Of a stretch of 64,000 nt of DNA, positions 46,546 through 58,458 are shown piece by piece. The notes beneath the pieces are model-generated. The model was not told the origin of the DNA. It was given only the letters and a program-made list of their open reading frames with translations, and searched no databases. The stretch covers positions 14,094,662 to 14,158,661 of the forward strand of contig WMCF01000016.1 in the NCBI GenBank assembly GCA_009792885.1. The letters are read 5' to 3'. Each line of letters starts with the position of its first letter. Position 1 is the first letter of the stretch. The DNA is from Eremophila alpestris peregrina (Eukaryota > Chordata > Aves > Passeriformes > Alaudidae). The position numbers and the translations under genes were made by a program.

Positions 46546-49500
46546 TGGTCAGATGGAACAGGCAGAGTGGCAGCTGAGGAACCAGAGGTGCCTGGTTGGA
46601 AGTGGCCAGGGCTTGCTCTGCCAGCTCTCCCCATGTGCTGTAGGGTTCTGTGTCATATGAAGGATGTTTCACACTGCTGAAGACCAGAGAAAGAAATCCT
46701 TTCCTTTCTAGGAACTTAAGCCTGAAAAGACAATGAATCCATGTATTTCTTGGTTTTCTCCATTGTCTCCTTGTGCTGCCTCACAGCTCTATCTCTCCCC
46801 CTTAGCCCTAGAGTTGTAGACTACAGTTGTACCCATGTAAGTGAGGGAATGTTCCACTTCCTTGTAAGGAGTGTCCACTGGCCTTACCTGCTGCTGCTTT
46901 GCCTTGCAGGGAGTGTGCCTTGCACAGATCCTGTTGCTTATCTCTTGTGGCAGGAAGAAAACATCCTCACCCAGCAGTGAGGTTGGAGTGACCACTCGTA
47001 TGTAGAGATGGACTTTTCAGTGGAGGGCAGGGCTTTGCTGCTGCTGTTTGTCATGATGTGCAAAGCCCTCCTAAAAGAGATGGGGTCTTCTTGTGTGAGG
47101 CATGCACAGGTAGGAAGAGATTGTTCTAAATCACATAAAAATTGTTAAAGTACATAAGGGGAAAGTTGGGAAAAGCTGCACAGAATTATTGACTGTCCCA
47201 TGGCCTTTTGGTGGACTAGTGGCACATAAGCCCAGCCCACACAAAGCCTGTTCAGTGTGCACAAAATGAGTTTCTCTGCAGAGTAAGTGTCTAGTGCTCC
47301 TTCAGCTCAAAATACCTGTTTTGGGCACTCATTGCAATCGTCTCAAATGCACTGGGTGGATGCAGCCAAGCAAGGTGACTGAACCCATCATAGCTGCAGT
47401 GTGTTTTTGTGCTGTAAATTTTCAGTCAGTTCAGTGAACTGAATTTGACTCATGTAGGCATCTCCAGTGCTGGAAACATCAGCAGAGTACAGAGTAACAC
47501 TGGAATGGAGACTGGCCCTTTGGGCAGTTGTTACATAAGCCAGTCACTCTGGTTTACTCAGTCCTGGTGCTCCTTCTTCCCTTTGCTGGTGGGACCCTGG
47601 AATCCCTGAATTTCTGCAGTTTACAGGAGTCTCCCTGGTGACAGAAGTGAAGTCCACTCTCCAGCACAATCCATGCAGTGCTGTTTGCTGCTGATGAGAT
47701 ACTCAGGAGAAAGCACATGAGAAGTGAGGAGCTCACAGCTGGAGAGAGACTCCTGAAGTGAAAGAGGAAAACAAGGAGTGTCTCCTCTGTTGGAGGGCTA
47801 TTCACAGAAGCTGACCCTGCAGTGGGAGCTGATGAAAATAACTTACAATCCTTCACCATTTTACTTTCCATGGGTTTTTTTAAATTCAGTTTGTGCTCTC
47901 TCCATCCTGGGGTGGAGATTGCAGCACCTCCCCAGCACAGTACCTTAAGCATCTCTTAAATTGTTTGCCAGACTCCTGTGGTTCTCTCCAGAGCTGGGGT
48001 TTCGCCTCTTGTTCTTCAGGCTGACTGCATGAGGTGGATTGAAATTGCAGGGCTTCCTTGCTTTTGTTCTTTCTGATGTTTCATCACATCTCCCTCTTTT
48101 AGGCAGGCTGTTATATCTGATACCACATGGAACTTTGGAGAGGGAAGGCTTTGTTAAGTAGCTGAGGATTGTGAAGCAAGAGGTAGATTGTCCCTCAGTC
48201 AGAGGAGAGCTTGTGGTGTCTGTCCCTGGAACTTTTTAGGAAGAGGTTGTCCATGCTACACAAAAGTGGGGCCTGCTTTCAGATAGGATGGGAACTGCTT
48301 GTCCTTGCCCCATTTCTTCACCTCTGCTTTGCAAACAGTGCTTGCTAAGATTATCAGCAATGACAAATGCTTATGGAATATTGCAAGTGTGTGAATAACC
48401 ACCTGAGACGTATTTGGAAATAGCTGCTCTTCGTTTTCTGAGTCTGAGTTTCCAAACAAGAGCTCCAAATAAGTAAGCAAGAGGAAGACACGTGTTCTCT
48501 TAGCTGTGGGTACCCTTTGCTGAATGGGTGTGGGCAGCAAACCCATGCAGAGGCTGTTAGTAATCCTCACAGGCTCTGATGTGGTCACACTGAACCGGAG
48601 GCTTTGTGCTATATGTGAATGCAATGACTTGACTTTCTAATATTTGGCTGGCTTTATAAACCATCTTCCTTTCTCTCTGCTCTGGTTTTCTCTCATGAAG
48701 TCACCATTTCTTGTTGGTTTTAGGCTGTTTTGGTGACTAGAGAGGAATGTGTGCTTCTCAGAAGCACGAGCTGTTTTGCTCTTCAGAAGTGTCCCTGCTC
48801 TGCTCGTAGACAGAGGAGAGCTGGGTGGACAGGATCAGTCAGGAGGCTAAGGAGAGGCAGGAAAGAAAGCCTCTGAAGCAGGATGGAGTGGCAGAAAGGC
48901 TGCTTTCTCTCAAGGAATCTGTGAAATGAGACAATTGTGCTGTCATTTCTGCAGCAGGTAATTGCATGGTTTTTGTGCACTTTGCATGTCCTCTGTGACC
49001 CATGTGTTTCTCATCCCTTGTATTTTCCTCTGAATCTCCGAGCTGTTGTTTCTTACTCTCTTCCACTTTTGTGCATGAAGCACAGGCCAGAGGTGCCTGC
49101 TACCCTTTTGTTATCTTCTCAGCACAACTGATGCCAGCCAGGCTTTGGAACAGGAGCAGCTGCCACATGGGCCCTCCCCAGCAGGTCTCCTGTCCTGCTT
49201 CTGTCCGTGCATCTGGAGGGGCCAGCCTGCTGCAGGGCCATGGCTGCAGCTCCAGCCAGCCAGAAGCCTCTGCAATTTGCCTCCTGTGACACTGACTCAC
49301 AGGAGGAGGAAGGTCTTGATTCACTGTCTCATGGGAAGTGCTCTGGCTCCAGGCTTCCCTTAGCACTTCCTTGCTTAGACCCCAGCTCAACAAAGCCCTT
49401 GAATGGAGTTTGTTGAGCTGCTGTCTGCAGCTCACTGCCCCCCTGCCAGCATGACAGAAAATGTCCTTGTGGCACTGATGGTTGCTTCCTGAAAAAGTGT

Positions 49501-52500
49501 CAACAGTATCAAGCAGACTTGGTTGCTTTGATATTCCCTATTCATGCTGAATACTAAAAATACTTGTTAAAAACCACTACTCTGGTGACAGATTTTTGTT
49601 TCCCTATTCAGTTTTTATAAACTCTTTCACTTCAGGAGTAGGGAAATATGCCTCTATGATGGAGAGAGGATTCTTTTTCCCCACTGCCAAAACAAATACA
49701 ACATTTTAGGGAGAGAGGAAAAGTTCTCATTGCTTTCATGAGTAATTGAAACTTCAGAAAGTGTCTATCCTCTATTCTTTCTACCACTGTGGAGATTTTT
49801 GACTCAGCCACCATCTTGGGGGTGCTGGCCAGCTCTGCCTTGGCCTTGATCCCAAAATGTCTCTGATCTGGAAAACCATCCTGGAAACATCACTAGAATA
49901 GCCTTTCCTGTGAGATTTATGCTTCCTGCTGAGCTGACAATGCTTCCAGGTTCAGTGGGATTTCCCCTCTGGGGAGTGGGACATGGTGTGTCTGCTCAGT
50001 ACCTCAAGTCTCAGGCTCCTCCTGAGCAGAGGAGAAACCTGTGAAGAACCACATTCAACTTAAATACTTCAGGGTTTTACTGGTAGGTATGATGTTAAAT
50101 CCTTCATGGGTGGAAGGGAGCCTTTGGATTTGTTAATCTTACAAAGGAAATTTAGTTTTTGGCATATTGTGCTGGCACCCCAGAGAACTATTTTGGGACA
50201 ACTAAGAATATAAGATTGACTCTGGCTGGGCAGTGTTGCTTCTCTCCTTTATTCCTCGTTTAATCTGCTGTTGACTAATCTGTAGTACAGCTGGAGGTAC
50301 ACTGAAAATGTCACTCAGACATCAGGTGCTCTTATGGTGTTAGAGGCCACCAGGTGCCTGTCCCAGACAGACAGGGAGAGGAGAGTTCAGACAAGTTTTT
50401 TGCTTCTAGTTTCTTCCCTTCCCATTCAAAAACCTGGAGCCCTGCAACTCCAGTTGTGCAGAACTGGATTGGGACTCAGAGAACCCATTCATTTTATGTC
50501 AGTGCACCAACCAGCATTTGAGTGTAGGGGTTCCATGTCCTTCAGGTTTATGGTGAATTCCCTAAGGACTCTTTCTAAATCTTCCTTGTGTCTCTCTTTG
50601 TGGGATCTGATGTGTCACAGACCTTGCATTTATGGAATCTGACAGGCTGGAAGGTGCAGCCTGCTGTTAGATCACATTCACAGAGGGCTCATGCAAGATT
50701 TAAGCCCATATTACGTTTGTTCCTCTGTGATGCTTGTATTTGTCTTGCTCTTTGGGAATTCAGATTGTGTGTCTTGGCTGGGCTTTGTCATATATGTTTA
50801 ATCCCAGTTTCTTTGCTTTCCTGCAGGGGCTTGCTAGGGAACAGGAAGTAAATGGAGTGTCTTGTAGAGATGCCTTGTAGGGAGAGCTGACTGCCAGCCA
50901 AAAACCCATCCAGCTACAAAAGCAGCTGTTTCAGCCCAAAGAATTCATAAGCACAATTATTTTCTTAGCACCTCATCATGCTTCTTGCAGGAACTTCAGC
51001 TGTCAGACAGGTTTTCCATCCTGCTAGGCTGGGAAACACGGGATGCTTAGTTGGTGAATTCAGCTCGGTGATCCTGTGACTGAGGGGGTGCAGTGGGAGA
51101 GGGGGGAGACAAAGTCTCAAGGCATGGAAAGGGGAACACTTGGGCCCAATCAATACTGGAGGTTTGGCATCAGGTTTCAGCCTTTTTCCTGTGCCTGCTA
51201 ACTCCAAACTAGAGCAGGTTTGCTTTGGAGCTGGCTGTGGGCCGTGTGTGTGCACATGCCTCAGGCACAAGGGAAAGCAGGAATTTTCCTAGGCTGTGAC
51301 ACACAGTCTACCTGGAGGACTGCTTTTGTCCTGGCTCTGGGCTGCAGGGGTGAGTCCCAGCTGTCCAAGCATCACTCCTGTCTGGAACGTCTCATACACT
51401 AAGAAGTACCTGGAATTAAAAAATGGGATTTGGGAGAGACTAATCTGCACAGTGAAAGAGAGTGACCTGCTCCCTGTATCTCACATGCATATCCCACTGG
51501 CAGTTCTTTTATGGAAAAAATCCTCCACATCTCAACAACAGATACAAGGAAAATAGATTTGTTTGGTCTAACCATGCAGTTAAATGTAGCAAGCTGGCTC
51601 CCCTTTGCTCTTTGTTTCTCCACTGGCCCAGAGTGGGGAAATGCCTAATCTCAGCTCTCAGACATGCCCTCTTTGCCAAGACCCATCTTGCCCACATGGC
51701 TTGTGTCAAGGCTGTGACTGGAGAGCAAAGCCTGGCATCTATTTTTCTAAGATCACAGCAATCCATTGCTGGTGGCCAGGGATCTGCTGCAGAGCTGCTG
51801 CCTTAGGGATCTGGTATGGAGCTGCAGGGGCCTTCTGGGCAGGTCCTGGCCAGGGTTATCTGTGTCCCCCTGCCCCAGGCACTCATGCCCTCATGAAGGG
51901 AATGACTGAACTGCACAGAAAACAGCTCTGACACAATTTACAGCCCAGGGTGTTAAGATAATGCCAGGTGGTGCTGCTTGGCTGCACCATCTGCTCCCTC
52001 CATTGTGTTATTACTGGGTGGGGGGGACAGACTGTTCAGAGTGTTGCTGTCACAAATATGTTTTCCCACTGTGATTGTGAACACCATCACTATCCTGGAG
52101 ATGGATGGTTGTACCACAGCTCATAGAGAGAGCTGAGTTCTCCTTTTGTCCCTCTCTAGGCCCTTGTCAGACCCATGGGACTCTAAACCATTCTCAAAAT
52201 TCTCCATTTACAGTTTGGTTGCAGCTGGCTGTGCTGTGCCCTGCATCAGCCTGCAGAGAGCCTGTGGCACAGAATAGGACACCTTTCAGCTGGAGAAGTC
52301 AGCCACTGTTCAAGCTTGAGCCAGATTCTGAGGTAAGGGGTAAATCTGCCTTTGTTTCTCAAGTACAGAAGTAACAGCAGCAGGGTCAGGCTCGTGGATG
52401 GCAGCACAGCCACATCGTGCAGAGCTGCTGAGGGGTGCATGTCCTCACCCCTGCCCACGTGTCTCCCCTTGGGCAATGTTACAAAACTTTCTCTGCAACT

Positions 52501-55274
52501 TTGATGGCATTTGCTGTCTTTTATTGGACTCCCATATACTCATAACTTCAGTTGATGATGGCAGTAATTCATCAGCAATGCTAAAAGAAGTCAACTGCTC
52601 CCAGCCTTGTTGACTGGCTGCTTCAGGCCACCCCTTCAGAAAGCTCCAGAAACATCTGGGGGGATGATGCTTGTCCTTACTGCTCTAAGCAAGCCTTAAC
52701 TACAGAGCAGATGTCACCTTTCAACTTGGTTGTCTGAATTCAGTGGCAGTCTTTCACATGCAGCAGGATGCAGGATCCTTTCCTTCCTGACCAAAACTGT
52801 TGAATGTCATTTGCTGTGTCAGCCTAAAGTGCAGGGGTGAATTTCACTGGGTAAAGCAATGCCTTTGTGTGGATGAAAAACAGATGAAAGCATAATGTGA
52901 TCCAGCAGCTAGAAATCCAACTTAGATAAATGTAAGCTAGAAAAAGAAGGAACGTGGTTTTAACGGTGACTAAACAGCAACAATTAAATAATTTTTGGCA
53001 CCAATTACCAAGGGATACAGTGGTGGTTCTGTCTCTTGAAGCCTCTGAAGATTCCGTGTCTTATTATCTCAGCCAGAAGAAATTTGGGACATCAGCTGAA
53101 GTTTAAGAACATTTTTATGCAGGAGACCAATATGATTATTCCTGCTGCCTTCTTTATATCTAAAAATATAAAAATTGGTCTTTTAAAGGCACTCAGTATT
53201 CTTCAGTGTAAATATTGCTATTCTGCAGCAATCCCTGTTTCCTTCTCCTTAATGCTGCTTTCCTCACACTGCTCTGAGTTGGGGGATGGCAATCAAGATC
53301 ACAACAGGTTGAATGCCTTGCTGCCTCTGTATGATGTGGAGTGGTGGCTCATGCCCAGTGTGAAGCAGGGACTGGTCTTTGAAAAGGCTTCATGCTGAGG
53401 TCAACTCTTCTGGTGGCAGTATGGCCAGAAGCTTCTCCTTCCACTGCTGCTCCTTTTGTTTGCTTATTTTGTTTTTAATAAAGTTCCCAATGCCATAATA
53501 AATCATGATGTGCTTCCTTTTGGCTGCACAGGCTTTCATCTGGAGAGCTTCCTCACTGATTTTCAGCCTTGGCTGTGTGAATTTGTGTCTCCAGAGCAGT
53601 CTGGGAATGTAAGAGCTGGGGAATCATCCGACTCTTGCTGGAAGCAAGAGCACCCTCTGGGAGCTGTTCTACGAGGTGGGAGAGAATGGTCATGGCCAGA
53701 GATTAACCCTGAGCTCAGCTGAGGGCCTGGGCAGTGGGAGACTTGCTACATTCACAGCCTGGGCCTGGCAGAACTGCAAGGGGAATGTTTCTGAAAGATG
53801 TAGTGCAGACTGATCTAGTGACTGGAAGGTCCAAAGCTCTTTCTTGATTTGGGAAGTTAGTGGTTTTTAATCCTGGTGATCCTGGAATGTCCATAGGCTG
53901 TGAGAGGAAGTCTGGACCTCTTGAAATGCCCTGTACAACAAAAACAACCTTACTGTGAAGGGCTGTAGTAAACGAATCAAGATTTTGTTTGCTGAATCCT
54001 TAAAAAATGTGAGACACTTTCAAATCATTCTAAATCTTTATTTGTAGTTTTTAAAAATCTGATTTTACATGTCTTTAATCCTATTTACTGTGCTCAGTAA
54101 ATAAAACAACCTGCAACTATTTCCTTTGACTTGCTGAACTTAAGGGCGATGCCAAAGCTGTAACTTAAGACCAAAGCATCCCAGCACTATGGACATGCTG
54201 ATCCTCTCCACAGCCAGTGAATTCCTCTGGGCTAACCAGGGGGTTATAAAACACATCTTAATGTGCAGCTATTCAGCAGAAATCTTTCCTTCCCTGACAT
54301 TAGCCAGGAAATCTCTCTGGCCTGCCCTGGAGGAGAGGAGTCTCTGAAGTCTATGGATAGCTGGGGAGGTCTTGTTGACTGTATTCTATAAACACAGCAC
54401 CTTCTCCACCAGTCATTACCCTGCCCTCCCAAATATCTTATGTGTAAAAGAAAGCCACAATTGCAAGGTCAAACTTTCAAATTCCAAGGTGCTGCTTCTG
54501 AGTGTCGTTGGGTTGACCAAAATGTATTTGAGAAGTGCTGTGGATCTCTAAGATCAATCCAAAAGATGAAGATCAGGCAGACCTATGATGCCCTCAGAGA
54601 AGCAGAGAATGTTGGAGGTCAAAGGTTTGGATCATAGGATGAGGAAGTTAAAGCCCCATGTCTGAGTCATGATCTTTTGCTTGGCTCTTCTGAGAAGGGG
54701 ATTTTTGTGCTTTTAGAAGAGAAGTTGTTCTGTTTTTAAAGTATTGGCTTTGATTTCAATGGAAGGAAAAGTGAGTATGAAAAAGGAGTGTTTGTCTGTG
54801 TTATTTCTTTTCTATAAAAGCCTTGTGAAAAGCACAAGTCAAATTCACTTCTGAAGAACAGAGCACTCCACAAGTGGGAAAGCACCATACCCTGTCCCAT
54901 CTGCTGTGGGTGACTTCCTGAGTCCACACATGGAAACTCCCATAAAAGAAGCAATGAAGCACTCTGGGATACTTCAGTCTGGAAAAGGGATGATTTGAGG
55001 GGGAATGTAACAGAGACCAACAAAATCTGGAGGTGCAGGAAGCAAATGGGTAGGGACTGCCTATTCCTACCTTTTCACATGCAAGACTTGGAGGCCAGCA
55101 AATGTGGGCAGATTTCAAACAAATGGTGGGAGCTGATTCTGAATGTACCAGGAGATGCAGAGAACTTCTCATCAGAGGGTGTTGTGGGTGCAAGATGTAT
55201 TCTTGTTTTCAGAGGAAGACAGTAGTGTTTGAAACCAAGATTGCTAGGCATCACTGAATAGACAAACCCTCTAA
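46546..55274. other. Long intergenic stretch, no gene recognised
   Basis: About 8.7 kb of low-CpG sequence. Frames of up to 132 codons (47554-47952, minus) have no recognisable content. AT-rich spots at 52930-53000 and 54000-54110 could be regulatory, but I cannot support it. I see no interspersed repeat. Confidence 0.45.
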
Positions 55275-55276
55275 GG

Positions 55277-55304
55277 CAAAAACAAAACAAAACAAAACAA
55301 AAAC
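55277..55304 (+). repeat. (AAAAC)n microsatellite
   Basis: About five copies of CAAAA with small length changes at the ends. Confidence 0.85.
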
Positions 55305-57419
55305 CTCTTCAGCTGAAAATTATTGAAGATTAAGTAAATAATTTGTGCTTGAGAAGGGAAGTACCATGTATTTTTGACCTATTCTTCCTCTTTCCTAGGT
55401 GGGAATCCATAATTTATGTTGTGGTGCTGGGTGGATCCTTGCTATGGACTCATACAGCTGCTGTAGGAGTTCCGAGACACTCAAGCCTGGAGACAGTATT
55501 GTTAATTTTTTAGTCCTGCAAAAGAAGCACCAGCACAACTAGAGCTTCCTAGAACACACCAAGGATGACTGATCTCCTTAGAAATTGTTTCCAGGCTATT
55601 CCTAAATTATCTGCAGTCTCAGTGATTATTTCCTTAATGCTCTCCTGACCATATAAGCAGTAAATAGGAAGGTATCTGCTTGCTTAGGGAAGTATCCCCT
55701 GAAGAATGGGGACTTTTGGAGAAGAGTAAGGCACAAGAGGTGCCAGAAGGCAAGGGGGAGGTCTAGGGAGAGGCACTACAGTGGGACTGTGGAAGTGTAA
55801 TATTTGGCAAGTTGTACTTTCTGGAAAAATGTCAGCTGCCTGGAAGTGGATAGGTGGATTGAGAGAGTTGGGTAAGAGCTGTACTGGGATGGGGTAGGAG
55901 CTAGTGGTGAAAAAGAAGCTCTATTTTGGGAGTGTGGGAATGTCTCTGTCCCATTTGCTCTTGAGCACAATCAACCCAAAGGAGCAGTGCTGGCTGTTGG
56001 TTTCCTCAGAATGGGAAGCCAGACTCTCTGCTTTCCACATATTGCTATCAGCAAGTCTGACAGCTCCTCAGAGGGATTTTCGAGGACTGTTAAATGTCAT
56101 GTCTACATGGAACTTGTGTTGGGGAAATGCATATTCCCAGAGCTGTTTTTCTGAAGGCAGAACTGCAGGACTTTTTTCTTTATTTTTCACTTCAAAAGGA
56201 CTAAGTGCATAAATCTTGTCCCTGGCAGAACCTGCCTCTCCCTTTGTGAGGGCTCAAGTGCGTACACAGGGAATCAGAGAGCAGGTGACTTCAACTTAAC
56301 CTTCCCTCTGAGCTTGAAGAACAAGCCAAGGCAATACAAAAGGGACCTTCTAAGAGACTTGTGCAGCTGCACAGCCCTTATATTGGCCCCATGATCTGTT
56401 TATCTTTTGCCTTCAAGGAAGTCTCAGAGTTAGGGGAAGCTCCCCCAAGTGGGATGGCTTAAAAGACTGCATCCGCTGCTGGGAAGTGCACATGCTTCTT
56501 TCTTTACAAGCCATTTGATGTGTTTTTCCTCTCTTGCTCTCTCTTCCCCTCCTCCCCTGCCAGCAGGATCTCTGGCCGTTGCATGCTTTTCATTAAATCT
56601 TTCTGATTGTAAGCTTGTATGTTCTGACCCAGGGTCAGAGAGTACCATGGCAGGAATACAGCTCAACAACAGAATGGAAAGCTTTTTCTGGTTTGGATTA
56701 TTGAACATCTCCAGTTATTGCAGAGTGTGTTCTCATCTTGTGTCTGAAGACTGAGTTAAATGTCACCTGGAAGGGAGCATTCCATGCTGCTCCTGGAACA
56801 CTGAACCTCTCCTCTTGAATGCTGATGGTGTCTGTGTGTGTGTGCCAATTTCCAGCCTCTAATGCTACTGCTGCTCTTATCCCACATGTTCCACTTTTGG
56901 AGTATTCAGTGGGAGAGGTTATTTCACTTTCCTCAGTGATATCAACAACTGCCATTGTTGTGTTGTTGGGTTTAGGTTGTTTGTCTGTCATGAAAGCCCC
57001 ATGCTCAGTGCCAGCTCAAATCACCAATTGCTTACTCAGCTTCAGAGCTCTGTTATCAGAAGGCATAATCACTTCCTGCATCTTTGTTTGTCTTTGCCTC
57101 CCTGCTGCTGTACTGATGGGCTGGGAGGTGCCCTGCTGCTCCTGCAGCTGCTTTTCTCTTCCCCAAGGCACATCAGCATGTGGGGAGGAAAAGCAGTTCC
57201 TGGTTTTGCTTCACCTTCTTGCGATGCCTCAGACACAGGCTGTAATATGGAATATCATCCTTCTTACTTCTGATGGAGGAGGTCAAGGGCAGTTTATGCC
57301 CATTGTGAAGACTGTGGAGTTTGCACTAGAGGGGACAGTGGCAAAATCCATCTGTAAGCTCTGGGCTACCTGGTATGAACACTGGTGCTGAGTAGTTATG
57401 GGGTGTGCAGGCATTTCTC
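55305..57419. other. Intergenic, no gene recognised
   Basis: The longest frame (56819-57391, plus, 190 codons) is Cys- and Leu-rich with hydrophobic patches. It begins in a short GT run (56828-56841), lacks splice or promoter support and resembles no family I know, so I treat it as accidental. Confidence 0.4.
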
Positions 57420-57960
57420 TTGGTGTCTGGCCATGATACTGGCCAGAGCTGTGGAAATGAAGTGTCAGGGCCCCAAGTGTAATTAGCCTGATGAGTCTGT
57501 CATGGGCCTTCAGCCCCTGCCCTGCTCATGGGCTCAGGGACTCCAGTTAAACTCAGTCCATGACTTTCCATTGCTCCCTGAGCTGTGGTGTGGATGCACC
57601 ACTGCATACAGGGCCTCACACTGGGACCACGATCCATGGACTGACCCCTCAGTTAGGCATCAAACCTGCCTGGTGACCCCTAGACTGGGTCTGACTGTGG
57701 TTACTGTCACTGGAGCTGACTGACCTGCACTTTGAGCTCCTGCCTTGATCTGCCCTATCACCACACATGATCTGGGCTCTGAGTTGGCCCTGGCTGCCAT
57801 CCCCAGACTTGGCTGTTGGTCTCACTTGTGTCCTGTGGGATAGGGGAGCCCTGCCCTGCTGACTGAGTTATCCTCAGCAACTCATCCTGTAGGGAACTGC
57901 CAGCCCTTCCTGATCCCTGACCCCTGAAAGGTCTCTATGGAGAGCTGATTCTCTGGAAAG
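57420..57960. repeat. Repeat-like CT/TG-rich block with a hairpin at its left edge
   Basis: The block opens with a perfect stem TCTGGCCA / TGGCCAGA around a 6-base loop (57426-57447). It then shows monotone CTG-, CCTG- and TGAC-rich sequence to about 57870 with a marked excess of C and T on the plus strand. This texture suggests an old interspersed repeat, but I do not recognise a consensus and see no terminal repeats. Confidence 0.25.
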
Positions 57961-58288
57961 ACTCATCTTGGTGTGAAACACTTCCTCTACTACCAGCAGA
58001 GCACAACAAGGGCATGTGGCCTTGGGGATATCCTGTCTGCCCACTGGGGAAGGTGACACTGTACATCAAAGCCGTGCCTTCCTTCACATCTCCACTGTGG
58101 TAAATGTGCTATCACCAGCCCATTAGTTGCAAAATTAATTAGCATTCCAGCCATGGGATGTGATGTGTTTCTCAACTCAGCAGGCTGGCCAGGCAGGAGC
58201 TTCTGTCCAGCCTCAGGAAAGGATGTTTGGGGGTTTATTTCTTGTTTGCTTTTTAAGCTGCTAATAGTTCTGGTGTTTTCTGCTGCAG

Positions 58289-58458
58289 TCAGCAAGCTGC
58301 CCTGTACTGTGACGTTTGCAACCTTCCAGGACAAGAAGAGAAAGCATTCTTTTGCAGAATCCTTGCTAAACAGGTTCCCTGAAAAAAATGAGGAACTTGT
58401 GACTGCTCACACCTTGCAAGAAAAGATCATGATAGATGCATTTACAGAGCAGAAATAA
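58289..58458 (+). CDS. Weak candidate: unrecognised terminal exon, plus strand
   Basis: A good acceptor (branch-like GCTAAT at about 58259, pyrimidine-rich tract, CTGCAG ending at 58288) is followed by an open frame of about 56 codons that ends at TAA (58456-58458). The peptide is basic and charged (Lys/Glu-rich, with FATFQDKKRKHSF and EKNEELVT). I do not recognise it, no partner exon is visible, and no AATAAA follows closely. It may be chance. Confidence 0.12.

Noticed and set aside
56819..57391. 190-codon frame with hydrophobic patches that could be read as a membrane protein
   Set aside because: It starts in a GT repeat, has no splice or promoter context, and its hydrophobic stretches are broken by Cys/Ser/Gln in no pattern. 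I know no related family.
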